A stretch of 64,000 nucleotides of DNA from assembly GCA_036337015.1 (NCBI GenBank), contig JAYZEZ010000002.1, positions 124,001 through 188,000 of the forward strand, given 5' to 3'. A program made the position numbers and the translations under genes. Of this stretch, positions 63,220 through 64,000 are shown piece by piece. Under the pieces are notes generated by a model that was given only the letters and a program-made list of their open reading frames with translations, did no database searches and was not told the DNA's origin. Positions within the stretch are counted from its first letter, which is position 1, and each line of letters starts with the position of its first letter. The DNA comes from Casp-alpha2 sp036337015. GTDB taxonomy: Bacteria > Pseudomonadota > Alphaproteobacteria > Rhodospirillales > Casp-alpha2.

Positions 63220-64000
63220 TCATGAAGAAATACGGCGTGGTTGGCGAACATGTCCCAAAAGAATAGTTAGAGCAGCCGGAGTTACTCCGGAAATTCTAGA
63301 AGCGGCACCTAGGGTTGCTGGGCGTGCCTCAACCAATTTAGCTCGCGCCTCGTTTGAAAGACCACAAATAACGTCAAAATCTAAATCATCAGGAAATTCT
63401 AGGGCCTCATCTCGACGAAAGGCTTCAATGTCAGCATTCTGTCGCTCGATATATCCTATATAACTAGCATCAATTTCTAGTTGACGTTGTAATTCCTTCG
63501 GAATTTTATGAATTTCTGGCCATATTGCAGAAAGTTTATGAATATCTATATCGTTATAAGCCAACAGCTCCCGTGCTGTTCTTATTACTCCGTCCTGATT
63601 AATTTGTACGCCGAAGGATTTAAGATTATTAGGTGACGCTTTTAACCTCTCCAAAAGTTTGGTACAATCAGATAGTGCCGTTGATTTTTTTTCAAATAGT
63701 CGCGCTCTTTTTTGCCCCACACAACCAATCTTTTCCCCCTTTTTAGTTAAGCGTTGATCTGCATTGTCCGCTCGCAATTGAAGTCTATATTCAGCTCGTG
63801 AGGTAAACATACGGTATGGCTCTGTTGCACCGAGAGTAACTAAATCATCAATCATAACACCAATGTATGCATCCGCACGATCAAGAATAAAAGGCCCTAG
63901 TGAGGCCGCAACAAGCGCAGCATTAATTCCAGCCATTAATCCCTGTGCCGCAGCTTCTTCATAGCCTGTGGTGCCATTTATTTGACCAGCTAAAAACAGT
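63220..64000 (-). CDS. mnmG: tRNA uridine-5-carboxymethylaminomethyl modification enzyme MnmG, C-terminal part
   Basis: The visible 259 codons are the C-terminal part of MnmG (GidA), which with MnmE modifies U34 of some tRNAs. LFLAGQINGTTGYEEAAAQG at the right edge is the FAD-domain signature, then YIGVMIDDLVTLGATEPYRM, FTSRAEYRLQLRADNADQRL, IGYIERQNADIEAFRRDE and the final helical domain. The start lies beyond the window. The stop at 63220 is normal, so truncation is only by the edge. Confidence 0.97.
   Translation of the reverse strand, partial: LFLAGQINGTTGYEEAAAQGLMAGINAALVAASLGPFILDRADAYIGVMIDDLVTLGATEPYRMFTSRAEYRLQLRADNADQRLTKKGEKIGCVGQKRARLFEKKSTALSDCTKLLERLKASPNNLKSFGVQINQDGVIRTARELLAYNDIDIHKLSAIWPEIHKIPKELQRQLEIDASYIGYIERQNADIEAFRRDEALEFPDDLDFDVICGLSNEARAKLVEARPATLGAASRISGVTPAALTILLGHVRQPRRISS

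Noticed and set aside
63185..63463. Plus-strand open frame beginning MFHVKH
   Set aside because: Its start is the parS palindrome read as codons and the rest is antisense to mnmG.

Overview
The window reads as chromosomal DNA of an AT-rich alphaproteobacterium, probably a free-living marine Rhodospirillales- or SAR116-like lineage; the rank below class is inference only. Class-level evidence is the gene content and order: mnmG-rsmG-parA-parB convergent with leuS-lptE-holA, a perfect parS site, the hemC-hemD-Mic60/mitofilin-hemY block, a DUF3576 lipoprotein, an IalB-family protein and a DUF1674 sequence. No rRNA, insertion sequence, phage gene or CRISPR array was seen.

Region 1 (1-7564, minus strand) is one long operon for a sialic/legionaminic-type (nonulosonic acid) sugar. 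It starts with a winged-helix regulator and a NusG paralogue of the RfaH kind. A hairpin and an ops-like GCGGTAGCATG element follow, and then the genes LegB-like dehydratase, LegC-like aminotransferase, sugar formyltransferase, PIG-L deacetylase, NeuD-like acyltransferase, glycosyltransferase and NeuB-like synthase, which runs off the left edge. Region 2 (7939-19394) holds further surface-polysaccharide genes: a methyltransferase, a PhyH dioxygenase, a short pyruvate-kinase homologue, a TviB-type nucleotide-sugar dehydrogenase, ManC/AlgA, a NodU-type carbamoyltransferase with its DUF5989 and SxtJ partners, and a Wzy/WaaL-like ligase. The ligase ends in a DUF1674 (SDHAF4) signature. rsmB lies inside this stretch.

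Region 3 (19420-30881) is mostly core: acs, a Rieske protein, a YciI protein, gpsA, tsaD, hemC, hemD, Mic60-like and hemY, then a polysaccharide deacetylase, a GNAT-like protein and tRNA-Thr(CGU). Region 4 (31113-35992, minus) is a second sugar cassette: an NDP-sugar nucleotidyltransferase, an SDR epimerase, a ColD-type PLP 3-dehydratase with His in place of the PLP lysine, and a two-subunit TPP E1 enzyme. Together these suggest a deoxygenated, two-carbon-branched sugar.

Region 5 (36185-55869) is scattered metabolism and housekeeping: a BI-1 protein, a FIST protein, an aldo/keto reductase, an SMP-30 protein, fructosamine kinase, LMW-PTP, egtD, argG, a DSD1-type PLP enzyme, a DsbA-like protein, rlmN, glnS, an IalB protein, asparaginase II, a receiver-degenerate response regulator, ribA, an unknown protein with an internal repeat, an L,D-transpeptidase, YggS and a ThiE-like protein. 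Region 6 (55973-64000) is the DUF3576-leuS-lptE-holA block facing parB-parA-rsmG-mnmG, with parS between rsmG and mnmG, which suggests closeness to the replication origin.

Starts were re-chosen where the longest frame overran a better ATG or motif. Everything comes from reading the sequence and from family knowledge; no search or folding program was run.
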